Shown here one piece after another: positions 14,130 through 27,300 of a DNA stretch of 30,943 bases. The DNA is from a virus. The number at the start of each line of letters is the position of its first letter. Within the stretch, counting starts at the first letter, position 1. The stretch spans positions 1 to 30,943 of IMG/VR virus record IMGVR_UViG_3300028829_000820; one strand, written 5' to 3'. The notes under the pieces were generated by a model that worked only from the letters and a program-made list of their open reading frames with translations, made no database searches and had not been told where the DNA came from. The position numbers and the translations under genes were made by a program.

Positions 14130-17100
14130 TTATCCCATACCACTATCTGCTTGTGCTATCGTCTGCACTGGTGTGGCAGATACGGGCGCTTGTAAGCTTG
14201 GTCTGTCGAACTCAAACTTAAGCTCCTTAACCTCTGTTGGTTGCACTACATAGATTGAAGTGGAAAAATATTTCTCAAATATATTGAAACCTATCTCATT
14301 AACAGTCTTAATTTGCTCTACGTCGCCGGCCAAGCTTATTCCAGTTACCGGAGGCTCAGGAGCCGTAATAACAACTTGAGTAATCAAGCTTGACAGTTCT
14401 AGTTGATTTTCATCAGGTCCTTGTTCGACAACAACAAAATGCTGATTTATAACTTTTTCATCTATTTGGTCGTACAAGTTTGTCAAAAACTCATCATTTG
14501 AGTATTTCTCTACCTTGCATAGGTACTTTGTGTTTAGTCCTAAGTTTTGTTCTTCGAGAATATCCTCTGATAGATTGGAGTAAATGGGCCTCATAGAACG
14601 ATCTTCAAATCCGGTAAGAATCTTAGTCTCTCCCAATAAGGCATAATTATAATAATAATACGCTAGGTTGTCTGTGTCAAATAATCTTAGATTTTCATTC
14701 GAGTCATATAAAACAAGATCGCTTACTGGTGATGAAAAACTATCATACTGAAATGGTATCTTAACATTCGGGTTGAAGCTTACCCCTAGAGGGTTCTTAA
14801 ATCTAAATACTGTAAATGACAAGGGGTTTTTACCGGGAGCATCAGTGATCAAAGCTGTTGCTGTCTTGTTAGCATTAGAGCTTTGGATTATTTTGGAAAG
14901 CGAAAGTGGTAGTTTAGAAGATATAGCGTCTAGGTTCACTAGCTTACTTTTATCTTCGGCGTCCTCCAATGCCTCTGCTCGGTTCTCGTTAACACTGCTA
15001 TTGATAGAAGCTTGTGAAAAGTCAAAATCAACTGAGATGCCATTATCTGTTAAGCTCTCAAGAATACTTACATAGCGATAATACTGCACATCTTTTTCTC
15101 CACGCAGAATCTTCTTTCTGTTTTTCTTTTTCGTTGTGGAGAACTCTAGTCTTCCAGAGTATCGGTCTTGCATACTCTGTCTAATACTATCATTTAATAG
15201 AATAGATAAATACTCTAGGTAATCGTTGTTATCTTCTATGCTTCCTATGCTTCTTTTTTGTACCAAATAATCCTTATCCAAGAAAACAGAATGTGGCTTG
15301 TAATAGGTCAAGAATGTATCGTCTGGTGCTGGGCTGGCCAATGACTCGTCTACACGATCAGTAGAAGAGATTGTATTTCTCGATACCGCTGGTAGGAATA
15401 CTGGGGCTCTAGTTGTTGTGCCGTTTGTTTCCAACTTGTAAATTGGGTTGTATGAATCGACGAAGTTTAGCCCAACAGACTTATCAAAGTTTAGATTCAT
15501 AGTATCAGAGGTAATCTCGATACTAATCTGCCTGTTTTCTTTGCCACTCAGAGAAGCCTCAATAGAGCCAACACCGGAGCCTACTTCCACTAATCCAAAT
15601 GTATTGGACAAGAATGTATATAGCTTTTCGTAAGCTTCATACACTTTTCGCATTTCATAGATATTGCCTGTTTCGGTATTAGAAGCGTAATATATCGACC
15701 TCAACAGGTTCGTTGGTGTTGTGTCCTGAAGGTCGAAGAAGAATGTTAGAGAGGAAACCATCACTGAAATAGCATCCACCAATGCATCATTGTTCTCGAT
15801 ACTCTTGGCTCTTTGCAAGAAGTTACCTTCTCTATCAAAGAAGGTTGGATTATTTAACTTAGAATAAAGAGTTTTGAAGTTCAATAGATTGTTTTCTATG
15901 TTCGTGATTTTTTCGGTTATAAACCTTCTTAAGCCATCTTGTATTCTTACTGCTACTCTGTAATAGAAGTCTGACTTCCTTAAAACCTGTGGGATCTCGT
16001 CTGTGAAGGATAGGACTTTGTATTTTTGTAGTGGGTTGCCAAATGAGTTTGTTTGTTCTTCTTCATAGTATGCATAGACGCTATACTTATTATCAGAGGT
16101 TATGAGTGAGTCAGATACATTTTTTATCTGTACTTTGCCAGTGACATCCCCTTCCTTAAAAGAGGTGCTAATAATCGTCTCTTGTCTTTCTTCGCTGTTT
16201 AAAACAGAGACACGATCAACCTCAAAGTTCTCAACATATGTAATCTTCTTAACATAGTCAAGTTCATTCTGATCCAGACGATCAATCAGGCTGGCATATA
16301 AAGAGTTCTCTCTTAAGATCTGCTCGGCATCCAAAAACATTACATTACTGGTGTGCTTTACTGGCTTATTAACAAGATTTAATCTTTCTTTCTTAACAAT
16401 ACTAGAGATTAACGGACTTACGCCTGATGTCTTGGCAACAAACGACAAAAGCTCTGAGGTCTGACTGTCTTGCAGAATCTTAGTTTCTTCTATAAAGTTA
16501 AAGTTTTGCAAAACAGTGTTGAAGATAACTTCAATATCGGTAGCTCGATTATCGAATACCTTATAGACATTAGTTTTCTCTGGCGTCAGGGTATCATGAG
16601 GTTCGTCAACATGCTTAAGTCCTTCCATGTATACTGAGGACTGTGAGCCATCCGGGGTGTGCCGGTGGACAGCGCCGGCCCATATTTGATTTTCAGAGTT
16701 CAAAAAATAATAATACTGATTAGGGACGGTGCCTTGGTTTAGCACTAGCTCACCGGTAACTCTGCCATAAAGCATGTTGCTTGATGCCAATGATACTCTC
16801 GCATTTTGCTTAGCATCTGTTGGAATAGTTACAAAAGAAAATACAGCAATGTTTTTGCTTTCCTTGGTCTGCATTGTAACAGTTTTGGTAAGCTTATAAT
16901 ACTCTACCTCTTCAGAGGATACAAGTGATATATTTTCTTCTAAATCTCTAAACGGGATAGTTTTATAGCTTATCTCACCACTTGTCAAGAGCCCTTGCAG
17001 TTCTTCAAACTTATAGTCGCCACCTCTTAATAGGTTTATTTTCTGCCTATTATCTGCGATCAAAACATACAACTGCATCTGTTGTCTGATTTGAAGATCT

Positions 17101-17348
17101 TCAAATGTTTTCTTATTGAGCATCAAGAAGACTTTTGTGTCTAGCATGATAGTATTTTCTACTTGTTGCTCTTCAGAAACAATAGGCGCTGTGGTAAACT
17201 TCTCGTTTCCATACTCGTCAATAAACCTAACGCCGGGTTGGTTAAAGATATTTATATCATTTTCATTTGGATAACGAATCACAACTTCTTCGATGTACGA
17301 AGGAGGTACGATTGTATCTCTTAGGGATGTAAAATTAAGTTCAGCCAT
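14130..17348 (-). CDS. Large tail/baseplate structural protein (1072 aa)
   Basis: Acidic protein without enzymatic motifs. Starts MAELNFTSLRDTIVPPSYIE. A conserved-looking block around residues 225-262 (WAGAVHRHTPDGSQSSVYME, then HVDEPHDTL) resembles segments I know from T4-like marine phage structural proteins. The middle is mixed helical and beta, with a helix-rich part around 480-590 (FITEKITNIENNLLNF, AISVMVSSLTFFFD). A basic stretch STTKKKNRKKILRGEK lies near 745-760. There is no signal peptide or membrane span. The start at 17348 lacks a strong ribosome site (AGGA is 17 or more bases away), and only 28 bases separate it from the preceding gene. Probably part of the tail-baseplate complex together with its neighbours. 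Confidence 0.8.
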   Translation of the reverse strand: MAELNFTSLRDTIVPPSYIEEVVIRYPNENDINIFNQPGVRFIDEYGNEKFTTAPIVSEEQQVENTIMLDTKVFLMLNKKTFEDLQIRQQMQLYVLIADNRQKINLLRGGDYKFEELQGLLTSGEISYKTIPFRDLEENISLVSSEEVEYYKLTKTVTMQTKESKNIAVFSFVTIPTDAKQNARVSLASSNMLYGRVTGELVLNQGTVPNQYYYFLNSENQIWAGAVHRHTPDGSQSSVYMEGLKHVDEPHDTLTPEKTNVYKVFDNRATDIEVIFNTVLQNFNFIEETKILQDSQTSELLSFVAKTSGVSPLISSIVKKERLNLVNKPVKHTSNVMFLDAEQILRENSLYASLIDRLDQNELDYVKKITYVENFEVDRVSVLNSEERQETIISTSFKEGDVTGKVQIKNVSDSLITSDNKYSVYAYYEEEQTNSFGNPLQKYKVLSFTDEIPQVLRKSDFYYRVAVRIQDGLRRFITEKITNIENNLLNFKTLYSKLNNPTFFDREGNFLQRAKSIENNDALVDAISVMVSSLTFFFDLQDTTPTNLLRSIYYASNTETGNIYEMRKVYEAYEKLYTFLSNTFGLVEVGSGVGSIEASLSGKENRQISIEITSDTMNLNFDKSVGLNFVDSYNPIYKLETNGTTTRAPVFLPAVSRNTISSTDRVDESLASPAPDDTFLTYYKPHSVFLDKDYLVQKRSIGSIEDNNDYLEYLSILLNDSIRQSMQDRYSGRLEFSTTKKKNRKKILRGEKDVQYYRYVSILESLTDNGISVDFDFSQASINSSVNENRAEALEDAEDKSKLVNLDAISSKLPLSLSKIIQSSNANKTATALITDAPGKNPLSFTVFRFKNPLGVSFNPNVKIPFQYDSFSSPVSDLVLYDSNENLRLFDTDNLAYYYYNYALLGETKILTGFEDRSMRPIYSNLSEDILEEQNLGLNTKYLCKVEKYSNDEFLTNLYDQIDEKVINQHFVVVEQGPDENQLELSSLITQVVITAPEPPVTGISLAGDVEQIKTVNEIGFNIFEKYFSTSIYVVQPTEVKELKFEFDRPSLQAPVSATPVQTIAQADSGMG

Positions 17349-17376
17349 CGTTTACTAACTAGTTTCCTATGAATAT

Positions 17377-18363
17377 TTAACACTTATCGGAGCTAGGAAG
17401 GCCATTGATATAGGCATTATCCTTGACTACATTCACTTCTTCTCTCAGACACATCTCCTCGATAGAAGCATCCAAAGCAAAATCTTTTCTTCTCAGTTCT
17501 GCTACTAGAGAACATATAAAATTGTCGGGTATTTCATTATATGCATCGGTAAATACATTGAAATAGTATTCCACATCATCTGTTGTATTTGGGTACTTGT
17601 TGACAAGATTAAGCTTTTCATTTCTTTGAGCATCTGTCAGATAGATATTATCACTATCAACATATAAATCTTCTATTTGCTTTTGGAAAGTGAGTTTTCT
17701 CAGAACTTCAGCGGACGCTGTACCCTCTTCTAATACTTCAAATACCTCAACTTCAAAGTCTCCAAAACTAGATGGAACACCTTCTTCTTGGATCAATAGA
17801 GTAACTTGTTCGGAACTAACATAAATAGAACCGCCATCTACGAACAGTTCTTGCTGGCTTAGCCCAGTGTCTGGCTCAAATACAACTTTTGGATTTTCAA
17901 AATCATCTATCGCCGTACTAAACTCAAGGTTCACATCAAATTGTGGTATAGGTAAGTCTGGATGTGTTTCATTGGAAGAAGTGTAGAAGTTACTAAATGT
18001 CTCGATTTCATTATCTAGTACAAATATTTTTAGTCTTGAACTGCCACTTGAAATCGTATTACATTTTCCTAATGATTCTCTTTTCGCTATTTCGGTCTCT
18101 AAATCAATGCCGGTAATATTAATAGATTTATTATCTTTAGAAGTGGAAAATCTATTCTTTTGTACTCGCAAGTAAGGTGTCTCTAGTTTGATCCGGCCAT
18201 CAATATTGTTTTGACCTTCTCCGGAAGAAGAAAAGTTATAGTTAACACTATCATCAGAAAAAGAATAATATTCAGGCTTAAACTTGCCTTGTGCTAAAAG
18301 ACTTTCGCCATACCCAGTAAGCTTAAATTCCAGAATGTTTTCTTTCTGATTAAAGAAGGTCAT
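17377..18363 (-). CDS. Tail/baseplate structural protein (328 aa) with LTxYGxxLLAxGxFxPEYY domain
   Basis: Begins MTFFNQKENILEFKLTGYGE and continues SLLAQGKFKPEYYSFSDDSVNY. This is a module diverged from the N-terminus of the 299-aa protein in the same cluster, and one I recall at the start of tail proteins in marine T4-like phages. The remainder is acidic (runs such as DTGLSQQELFVDGG and EVEVFEVLEEG), with a helical C-terminal third. There are no signal peptide or membrane segments. The ATG at 18361-18363 overlaps the stop of the giant gene (TAATG), so it should be translated in step with the giant protein. A structural role is likely; the module's function is unknown to me. Confidence 0.8.
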   Translation of the reverse strand: MTFFNQKENILEFKLTGYGESLLAQGKFKPEYYSFSDDSVNYNFSSSGEGQNNIDGRIKLETPYLRVQKNRFSTSKDNKSINITGIDLETEIAKRESLGKCNTISSGSSRLKIFVLDNEIETFSNFYTSSNETHPDLPIPQFDVNLEFSTAIDDFENPKVVFEPDTGLSQQELFVDGGSIYVSSEQVTLLIQEEGVPSSFGDFEVEVFEVLEEGTASAEVLRKLTFQKQIEDLYVDSDNIYLTDAQRNEKLNLVNKYPNTTDDVEYYFNVFTDAYNEIPDNFICSLVAELRRKDFALDASIEEMCLREEVNVVKDNAYINGLPSSDKC

Positions 18364-21300
18364 TATCTACTTCCGCCTTGGTTAATAGAGTTTGGGTTGC
18401 TCGTTACCACAACTGTCGTTTGAGTGCCGTCTGGCTGAGTTGCAATAACGGTTTGCTGATTAGTGCCTGCTGGCGACTGAGTTAGCCCACCTTGCGATCT
18501 TGCAGTCTCTGCTTTCGATGCAACATCAGCACTGAAGACGCCTTCTTGATTAGTCCCTTGTAGCTGATCGTTGATACCAGAGATGTCTTGTCTAATAAAC
18601 TCGTTAGAAAGCATATCAACTTGAACATCTAGTTTGCCCATCTCGACAAGGCTAAAGTGATCGTATGGCCAGTTAAAGCCAAAGAACCTCTCGCCTTCAG
18701 CCTCAGATACTGTTTTGCCAAGAATATCTCTTTCATAGCTTGTCTTTGCTTTCTGCTTAACCTTGAACACCATCCACTGAATATCCTCTGGGATTTCGTT
18801 TCTGTAGAAGACTTCGCTGTACCAGCCAAGTAGTTCTCTCGTGCGAAGATTGTGAGTAACTGTCTCTTCAACTTCCTCGATTATCTGCCCAGATGGTGGA
18901 GTCAAGTTCTGCCAAATGTAACTTAGATCGTTCTCATCAAAAGTATGCTCAAACTCAAAAATGTATGCGCTGTAAGGCTCAACCTTATCGGCGTACTTGA
19001 TAAAGTCAAGATAAGGAGGGAAGTTATATCGCTTCATCTTTTGGATTTGCTTACCAACACTGTTTAGAGCGTTTGGCGAAGTGCTATCATCTACAGTGGC
19101 AATAATGTCTTGGATTCTCTCTCTAGCTCCTTCATTATCTTGAACTAGGCTAAACAACTCTTTCTCGCCGTTTACATTCCGGAATGGGATAGCTACAACA
19201 GCTTCTCTAACAGTAAGTTGTTTTCTTAGCTTGCCAACCTTGACTGGCTCGCTAGTAAACCCGCAAACATCTGCCAACGAAATATCTGTGTCTACGCCAA
19301 CAGCAATCGAATCATCCCCAAACGGCCTGATAGTGTATGCGTTTCCAGCACCGGTTGCCCCAACTCCAGTCTGATCTCGTCCAGTGCCAATGACGCCACT
19401 TGGGTGGTTGTTAAGCCAGTTTACAGGAATCTCTTCGACCTTCAAGTAAATGCCTTCATCCTCTTTTGGTATTCTACCAAACTGATGCCAGATACCACGA
19501 GGAACAGAAGCAGAAAGCTCTCCATTTGGTTGTGTGACTGAACTATAAGATGTAAGGTGCCCGAAGTTCAGAACAGGAGTTTCAAACTTAAGCTGGATTG
19601 ACCACCTAGCATCATCACCTTCACCGACGACCTCAAAGGCATCAATGCTTGCAGAAATTTGCATTGCGTTGCTGTTGAGTCTATCGTCTCTCGCTGGAAG
19701 GCCGTCACCTCTGCCCGGATTCTCGCCCGCATCCTTATCAAATCGCCAATACTTGACAAAAAGACCGTCTTGTCTTCTATCAAATGTAGTTGCGGCATCC
19801 GAGTCAGGGAAACTAAACAACTGCTTGCTTGAGTTAGGGTCTCCGGTAATGACGGGCTTGAATCCTTCTTGATCGGCTGCTGTAGCGCCTGAAATGCTGG
19901 TTCCCGGTGGCACATAAACAACATCCAACCAAGCTTCTCCATCGTAATAAGGAGGGGTATATGGCAAGTTATAACCGTTTGCAGAGTCGTATGTGCCAGA
20001 GAATACACTTGCAGGTGAGTTTGTTCCTGTCATACCAACAATAGGCGGTCCAAAAGCAGTTGGTCGTGAATACATAGTGACGGTTGGGCGAGCGTAAGTA
20101 TTCGCTGCGCCAGCACCTGTAAAACTACCAGAGCCGATTCGAGCTTTCGCATTATCTGTTTGGGTTGTAATATCCTCATCAATGTCTGCTAGGTTCTGGT
20201 TGCTTACAAAGAAGAAGTTATCTAGGCCATTATCAGTATTAGCAGGTGTATTACTATTAGACACATGAAGCGTCACTCCGTCTTCATTAGTAACGGACTC
20301 CACTTTGATTACTACAAAGTCTGAATATTCTTCTGTGCTTGGTAAAGTGCCAGCACAACTACCACTGGTGATAGCAGTGTAGTCAATCTCAGCTTCAAAA
20401 CTTGTTGCATTGTAATGCGGGCTTAGGTTGATTACAGACACCAAGTTTTGTGCGACAGATTGCCAGTTTCTAGTCTGACCGGGGCCTGCCACTGTGTCAA
20501 ACTCAAACTCATTACCGGCTGCACTGTAAGTATCGTCCTGTTCTGAAGAAGCATCAAAAGATGATTTGCCATCAACTCTCCAAATTCCTTGTGTTGTCCC
20601 AGAAAATATGAATGATGCAGAAAAATTGGATCTCCAATTTGTATCTGCTGAATCTGCAATGCAAGGGAATTCTGGATATATTGCACCGACTTCTGAACCG
20701 GCCAAGAGCCCCTTGTTAATATAAATGTATATCTCTGGTCTCTTAAAATCTTCTTCAACAATTTGTGGTACAGGATAGTTCCCATAACTACCAGAGTTTA
20801 GTCTAGCTCTATCAGCGGAACGATACATCTTGATTCTCATTCCATATGCTTTACCGGGAGTTACAGTATTAAAGTTAGCCTGTCTATCAGATAGAATCCT
20901 CGTTGTCTGCCCACTGTCTAAGAAGAAGTTGACTGACTCTGCTAGATAGTTATTCACCATATCAATGTAAGTATTATCATTACTGGCAATATTAACGATG
21001 TTCGTTAAGCGGTTACTAATCGGCCCTAAGTTAGCCATCTGTGTTGGCTCATTATCCACGATTACGCCTTGCAGTAATGATGGCTTGTAAAGCGCCTCAA
21101 ATGGAATCCTCTTGTGGAAGTCAGATCCAATGCCTCGATATGCATTATACCTGATTGTACTGCCTGCTGGACTATCATTCTCGTTTAAGCCCGGAGATAT
21201 AACTCTGGCTGTTTCGCTATATGACCCAGTAAATATTGGATAATCTACAGCCATACCAGACTTAACAGCATTGTAAAGAAGGCCCGGTGCAAAAAGCGTT

Positions 21301-24300
21301 TGCAGAACAGGTCTATATTTATTTGTATCCGAGAACTGAGTCCCAGCAGTACCGCTTGGAAGCGTTATTGATGTGTCGCGATAAACATCAAAGAACTTCT
21401 GCGCTACTTCTGTTGATCGCTCGGCTGGATAGAAACCATTATAAGGCAAGAACTTTTTGATTCCTCTGAAGCGCAAAGTAAGAGCACCCGGCTCTAAGCC
21501 ACCGTCAGCAGCACCGTCTCTAACCTCATCAAAATGTTTCAGAAAATCACTGTGTGAGTAAATCTTGAAGAAATCTTTTTGTGAAGAGTTCTGTGGTAGT
21601 CCTCTCAGCAGTGGCCTGACTGCATCTCTAGAGGGATTTGACAATTTGATCGAGAAGTTCTCATTGAATGAGGAAGAACTAAATACATCAATATTCTCTA
21701 GCCCAATAAAATCTGAAGAGATATATTCTGGAATAATAGAAAGGTCTTTTCTCTTTGTCTTGACGTCTAGATTATAGACATCGTAACTATCGTCAAATGG
21801 CGCTGATGACTTACTGGCAAATGTCTCTACCCCGTTAGAAGAAGTAAAGTATCCGGCTTGAGCGCCTGCTTCCCATTTTGCAAACCCTGAACCAAGCAAA
21901 GAATATACATGGTTACTTGCACTTCCGGGTGGGTTTGGCAAATCTTGAATAGGAACACCGCCACTCAATTCAATTTGCATACCGTGTCTAGAAACTGTGC
22001 TGCGTGGGTCTTGGAGGAAGTGGTTCCTGTAAAGTAGAGGCTGGACATTGATATTTGTTGCCCCACCAAGACGCGGCTGGCCGGGGAAACTAGGCCCACC
22101 AGTCGCATTATTACGAACTTTGTTGTAAGTTGTAGTGTTCTGTAGTATTCCGGGCTTAGTGTCAAAAGCCGATGGGCTTGTGTTTGCACCCGGAGTAGAA
22201 GTCTTTCCTGTACCAGAGTTTCCAGCAGTCTTAAATGTCGCTGTTTCAAACTCATCAAATATATCCAAGTCCCAAGCCGATCTAGCATAGAAGGAGTTGT
22301 TATCAGTTGCACCGAAAGGTTTGGTATTACCACCCTTTGAACTTCTGTTGGTCTGCGTATCTCTCCAGAAGTTGTTTTGGAAACCGGCTCTTTCACGAAC
22401 CTTCTCAAGATATGAGTTTTCTTCTGACGGCCAAATAGTTTCACGGTACTTAATGTTATTGATGACAAAAGTATCGTCCTCTGTGAGGGTGCCTATCATA
22501 TTGTCAAAGGCCGAATCATTGGCTCCGGCAATCAAATCATAGCCGTTATTGATGACATCTTGTGAGAAGTACAGCTTTTGGTTTCCGTTCTCTACATTAA
22601 GGATATGATCTCTGCCATCAATCGTGACTCTGATTTCAACTGGATCGTATCTGCAAGAAATAACTGATTGGGTTGTTACCAGAGTTGTTTCTTCAATGAT
22701 AGTTCTGGAAATCGGGAACGGATCAAATACTGTTCTTTCCGTCGTGCTTGGGTAAGCAAACAAGTTATTATTCTTCAAGTACCGATTTACTCTATTCTCT
22801 CCAACTCTTACTTGCTTAAATGAGGAGTAACCATAAGGGCCATTAGTATTGAGAATAAAGTCGTTTACCAATACACTTGATGTGGAGGGGAAAGTGACTG
22901 TCAATGTATTTGTGTCGATTGTCGGAACTGCGGAGCGCAAGCCATCAGTCACAACATATAGGTTAGCACCAACAAATGAAAGTGAAGAGTTTCTATCAGA
23001 TCCAGATGTGAACACTATCTCACTGATTAACCCAGCAGAGGTAGATACTTCGCCATCAGCGGTTTGATAACCTAGAATATAGCTTGACTCATATGAAGAG
23101 GTAATCCAAGCATAACGAAGTTCTGACCCCGGCAAAGAAGATACAACATAGTAGTTGTCGTAGAGGGTCTTTGTTGTGCTATTAGCCGCTGCTCCTGTCA
23201 AGAAGTCAGAACCGGTGTATGACCATCTTACTTGTCTTCCTGCTCTTTGAGTCTTATGGAAACTTGGAACACCTACGCCAAATACAGAAGAAGTTCCAAG
23301 ATAGTTCGATGAAGTTACATTTGACGGATTATAAAGAATCGTGCCACTATTGTTCTGATCACTACTGAAGCCACCTGTAACAGCATGGTTAACAAGGAAT
23401 ATCGTATTAAGAGGTATTCTTGTTACCAAGTTCCTGTAGTTCATATGACTGTAAGGACTCAACTCTGCTGCTTCATAATCCAGACCAACACCACCTTGGT
23501 TGTCGCCTGCGGTAAGCGGATCACCGGGAGAAGAGAAGCGGTTAACAATAATTTGCTTTCTTGCTGGTCTCGTTGGTTTCGTATAATCTGCGACGCCTGT
23601 TATAAACGAAGAAGTCAAACTTCCTGTTCCAAATCCTTCTGCCTTAACAAAGTCAGGATTGTTTGTATTTCGGCCATTAAGTTGCATTAAGTTGTATTCG
23701 TAACGATAGTTACCGTATACTTGTGAGCCTGTTCCGTATTTGATATTCCGAATGTTTATCGGACGCTTCGCACCTTCGTCTCGGGTCCAAGGAGCGTATG
23801 GGAGATCTGTGTCTACAGTTGTGATTGCAAGATTGGCTGCTTGTGGTGGGCCGAGGAAGACCCTTTGTTGTGTGGCATTGTAGCCAATCTTAAATCCTTC
23901 AGGGCGTTCAGTTGTCGCTGAGCTTGTATTGAGATCATTATGCCGATATTGTAGGCCGCCAACATGGGCTTCGGTAAAGACTCCCTGCATTGGGATCTCA
24001 TTTGCTAGACCATAGTCCAAATGAATGTTGCCAATGTTAATGTTGTTTGCCGCAGTATTATTATAGCCGGCAAGAGAGGGGCTATTGTAGGAGGCACTAA
24101 GAATATTACCGGGGAAAAGTGTCTCTACATTTCCACTAGCAAAGTTTGATACTTTTCTACCAAGATCGCCATCAAATGACTGAATGTCAAAATCCCTTTT
24201 TCTCTTATCGTCAAGTTCAACATCATCATTAATAGTTAAAGTTTCAACAAAGTCAGACCGAACTCTAATATCTGCTGCGTCAACAAAGCGGCTTACAATA

Positions 24301-27300
24301 CTGCGAAGTAGATTAATATCTTTCCGTGCGGCAACATTAAGGCCACCAAAAACAGTTTTGTCTTGCTCAATCTTAACAGAGACATTTTCCATGATCTGAT
24401 TATTTACAGAGTCAGGTTTGAAATATGAAACTCCAGCAGGAGTAAAGTTCTTTCTATATTCACGAATATTTCTGCTTTCTTTAATAATCTTGATTGAAGC
24501 TATATCAGCGTCTACAGAGTTATCTCCACTGCTAACAGATCCAGTTCTTTCTGCTCTCTGCTGCCACCAAACTGCATTATTATTTTGATTGGTCGTGTCT
24601 GTTACGGGTGCGTGACCATACTTCCAGTTGTAATCTAGATCATTAATACCTTGTAGCGTTGCACCAAAAGTATTTGTGTCCTCCACAACTTGACGGAAAA
24701 GAGGGTATGGATTTAGAACCTTGTCTCTTTCGAGCATATGATTCTCAATAATGTCCTGCATACCTGTTCTAAGGTTTGCTGTTTCTGGTACCAACTGTAG
24801 GATAAAGTTGAATACACTATCATCAAACCACTTGTAATAATCATAGAACTTGTTGAAGTCCTTAACGCTTCTTACCCTCTGGAAGAACAGAGTTCTGAGA
24901 TTGTCTAGCTTACCGTAGTCTTGGCGATAGAATGCACCAGCTTCACCAATAATGTTGTTAAACTCTGTAACATTGCCGATAAAATCTACGATTTCTCTTG
25001 AGAATGCACCCGCAAAACTCTTTTCTAAAGAGTAATATAAAGTTTCTGGACTGAAGTCACTGTTAAATACTTCGTCGTCAGAAGTTAGAACCTTAACAAG
25101 GTCTGAAGTATTGACCTGTTCAGGGAACTGAATATCGGAACCAATGATAATCTTGTTGTCAACGAAGCCTGTACTACTAGCAGGGAATCCGATGCCCTTA
25201 AACTCATATTGAGTAGCAAACTCTGCTCCGTAAGGAGCGGTATAATCATTACGAATATCTTGACTTGCGGACAAAGAACCAGAAGCAAAGTCAACAGCCA
25301 AGAACTCACCAGAAGAATCTGAACCAGTTACTGTCTGGAAGTCTACATTGAATAGGATAGTGCTTACTTCGGGAATGTATGAGCCGGTTGCTGCCCCTGC
25401 GTTAAATAGGGAGAAGTTCTTTGTGGCTCTTGATGTGCCGAAAATATTACGGTCCTTAGCGTGGGCTTCTACGGCCTCCTGCGAAAGGATAACATTATCG
25501 TAATGCCTGATGTGTCCGATTTCGACATCTGTCTTTGTAAGAACCGTTCCGGAGAAGTTTGTTCTGTCGGCACCAGCAAAATAGGTCTTTTCCTTAGTTA
25601 GCAGCCTCTGTGCGTAAGCAGTGGCCACTGAAGCTGAAACAGTAAAGTTATCCTTTACAAAATCACCCTCGGTGTTATAGCCCGATAATGAGAAAAAGTA
25701 TTTTGGAGATGATCCGCTGACACCCGTACCCCAATCTTCCAAATCACTAAACACTGAGACTGCGAAAGTCCACTCGTTCCCAGTATAGACTTCTTTGTAA
25801 AGACTAGAGGTAAGAAGAATGCTGCCGGCTGCATTTCTTAATGCAAACTTAGCATCTCTAGACTCTTCAAAAGGCCGGAGTGCGACAAGATGGAAGTTGC
25901 TATCAGGTGTATTAAAGTTGTATGAACCCGTATTGTCAAGTAAGTGAATACCAAATATTGATGATGTCAAGAAGTTAGTCGTGTAGTACCCAACCTCGTC
26001 TACCTCTTTCTTTCGAGGGAAAAAGACATTTACCTCCGAAGAGAAAGATCCGGTGGCATTCTGGGTCCCTGTTACATAGAACTGCCCGCGTGCGTTTGGA
26101 TTACCAGAAGATGCAGTCTGAAAGATTGTAGCGTTGAGTAGCGAGCCGCTATCAAAAGAAATATACTTTTTTGGAAGCAAGTTGTTCTCGAAGCGATCTT
26201 CGATGGTATACTTTCTGTTAGAAGAGTAACCCTTAAGCTGTACGATCTGCTCAGAAACTCCAATTGTTCTTAAAAAGTTTCTTACTGACTTCTGAGTACC
26301 TTTGGACTTTAATAAATGAACTGCGTTGTTGTAGATGTTGCTATAGATCTGATTTCTAACATCAGTAAGATCTAATGGGTTCTTAAATATCTTCTTATCA
26401 TTTCTATTTCTTGCAAACTCTAGTAGAGTTTCATTATTGAAAAGCTCTTTAGTGTCCAAACCAACAGACTCAAGAACTCTGTCCATATCTGGATATGCTT
26501 TTTGATCTATGTCTTCTTCTAGAGAAGTTTTTGATCCATAAGAAATATCTTTTACTTTATTGATCTCTTGAATCTGTAGGTAGAGTTCGTCAAAAGTATT
26601 TGCAACAATCTGAACTGTTTGTTTCAAGTTGTTGTCTACATCTTCGTCAATAACAAAGTTCGGGAAAGTGTTGAACAACATGGAAGAGTTCTGAGAGTCA
26701 TGCAAACTTCCACTTGCTACCAGTGCATTCAATGTTGAGATATAGTCTGGATGGTTCTTGTATATGACTGGATCTTTGAACTCTTGAGGCGCTACACCTG
26801 CCAATACAATAGCAGAACTGGTTGACCGTGCCCCAGATCCGGGGTAGCCAGTCCACTTACCGTTTGAGATTCTTCCTGAATAGTCAAGGACTACAGAATC
26901 TAGAGTATCTATATTGGAAATACCTTCGTTGAACTTGTAATATGCGCCAAGTTCAGTGTTTGCTATATCCGTGTTTACACCGCCATAAATATTCGTTCTG
27001 TAATACTTAGCAACATTTTCGACGGATCTTTCTGTCTTCCAGTACCGGAACTCATCAAGTGAAGCGGATAGCTTACCAGCAGTTGCGACGGCTGTGGTGC
27101 CAGAGGGAGCGGTAAGGAGAGCGCCGATGCGAGCCTTAATCCCGCCTGTTACATCACCGAGGTTAAATGATGAAGTGAATGTAGATTTTAGTTCGCCGTC
27201 TAGGTAAACTCGAATCCTATCATTGCCACTTGTTGGGTTTTTGATAGATACTGCGTAGTGATGCCAGTTTCCGTCTGCTAGGGTACCAGTGGTTTGGCTG

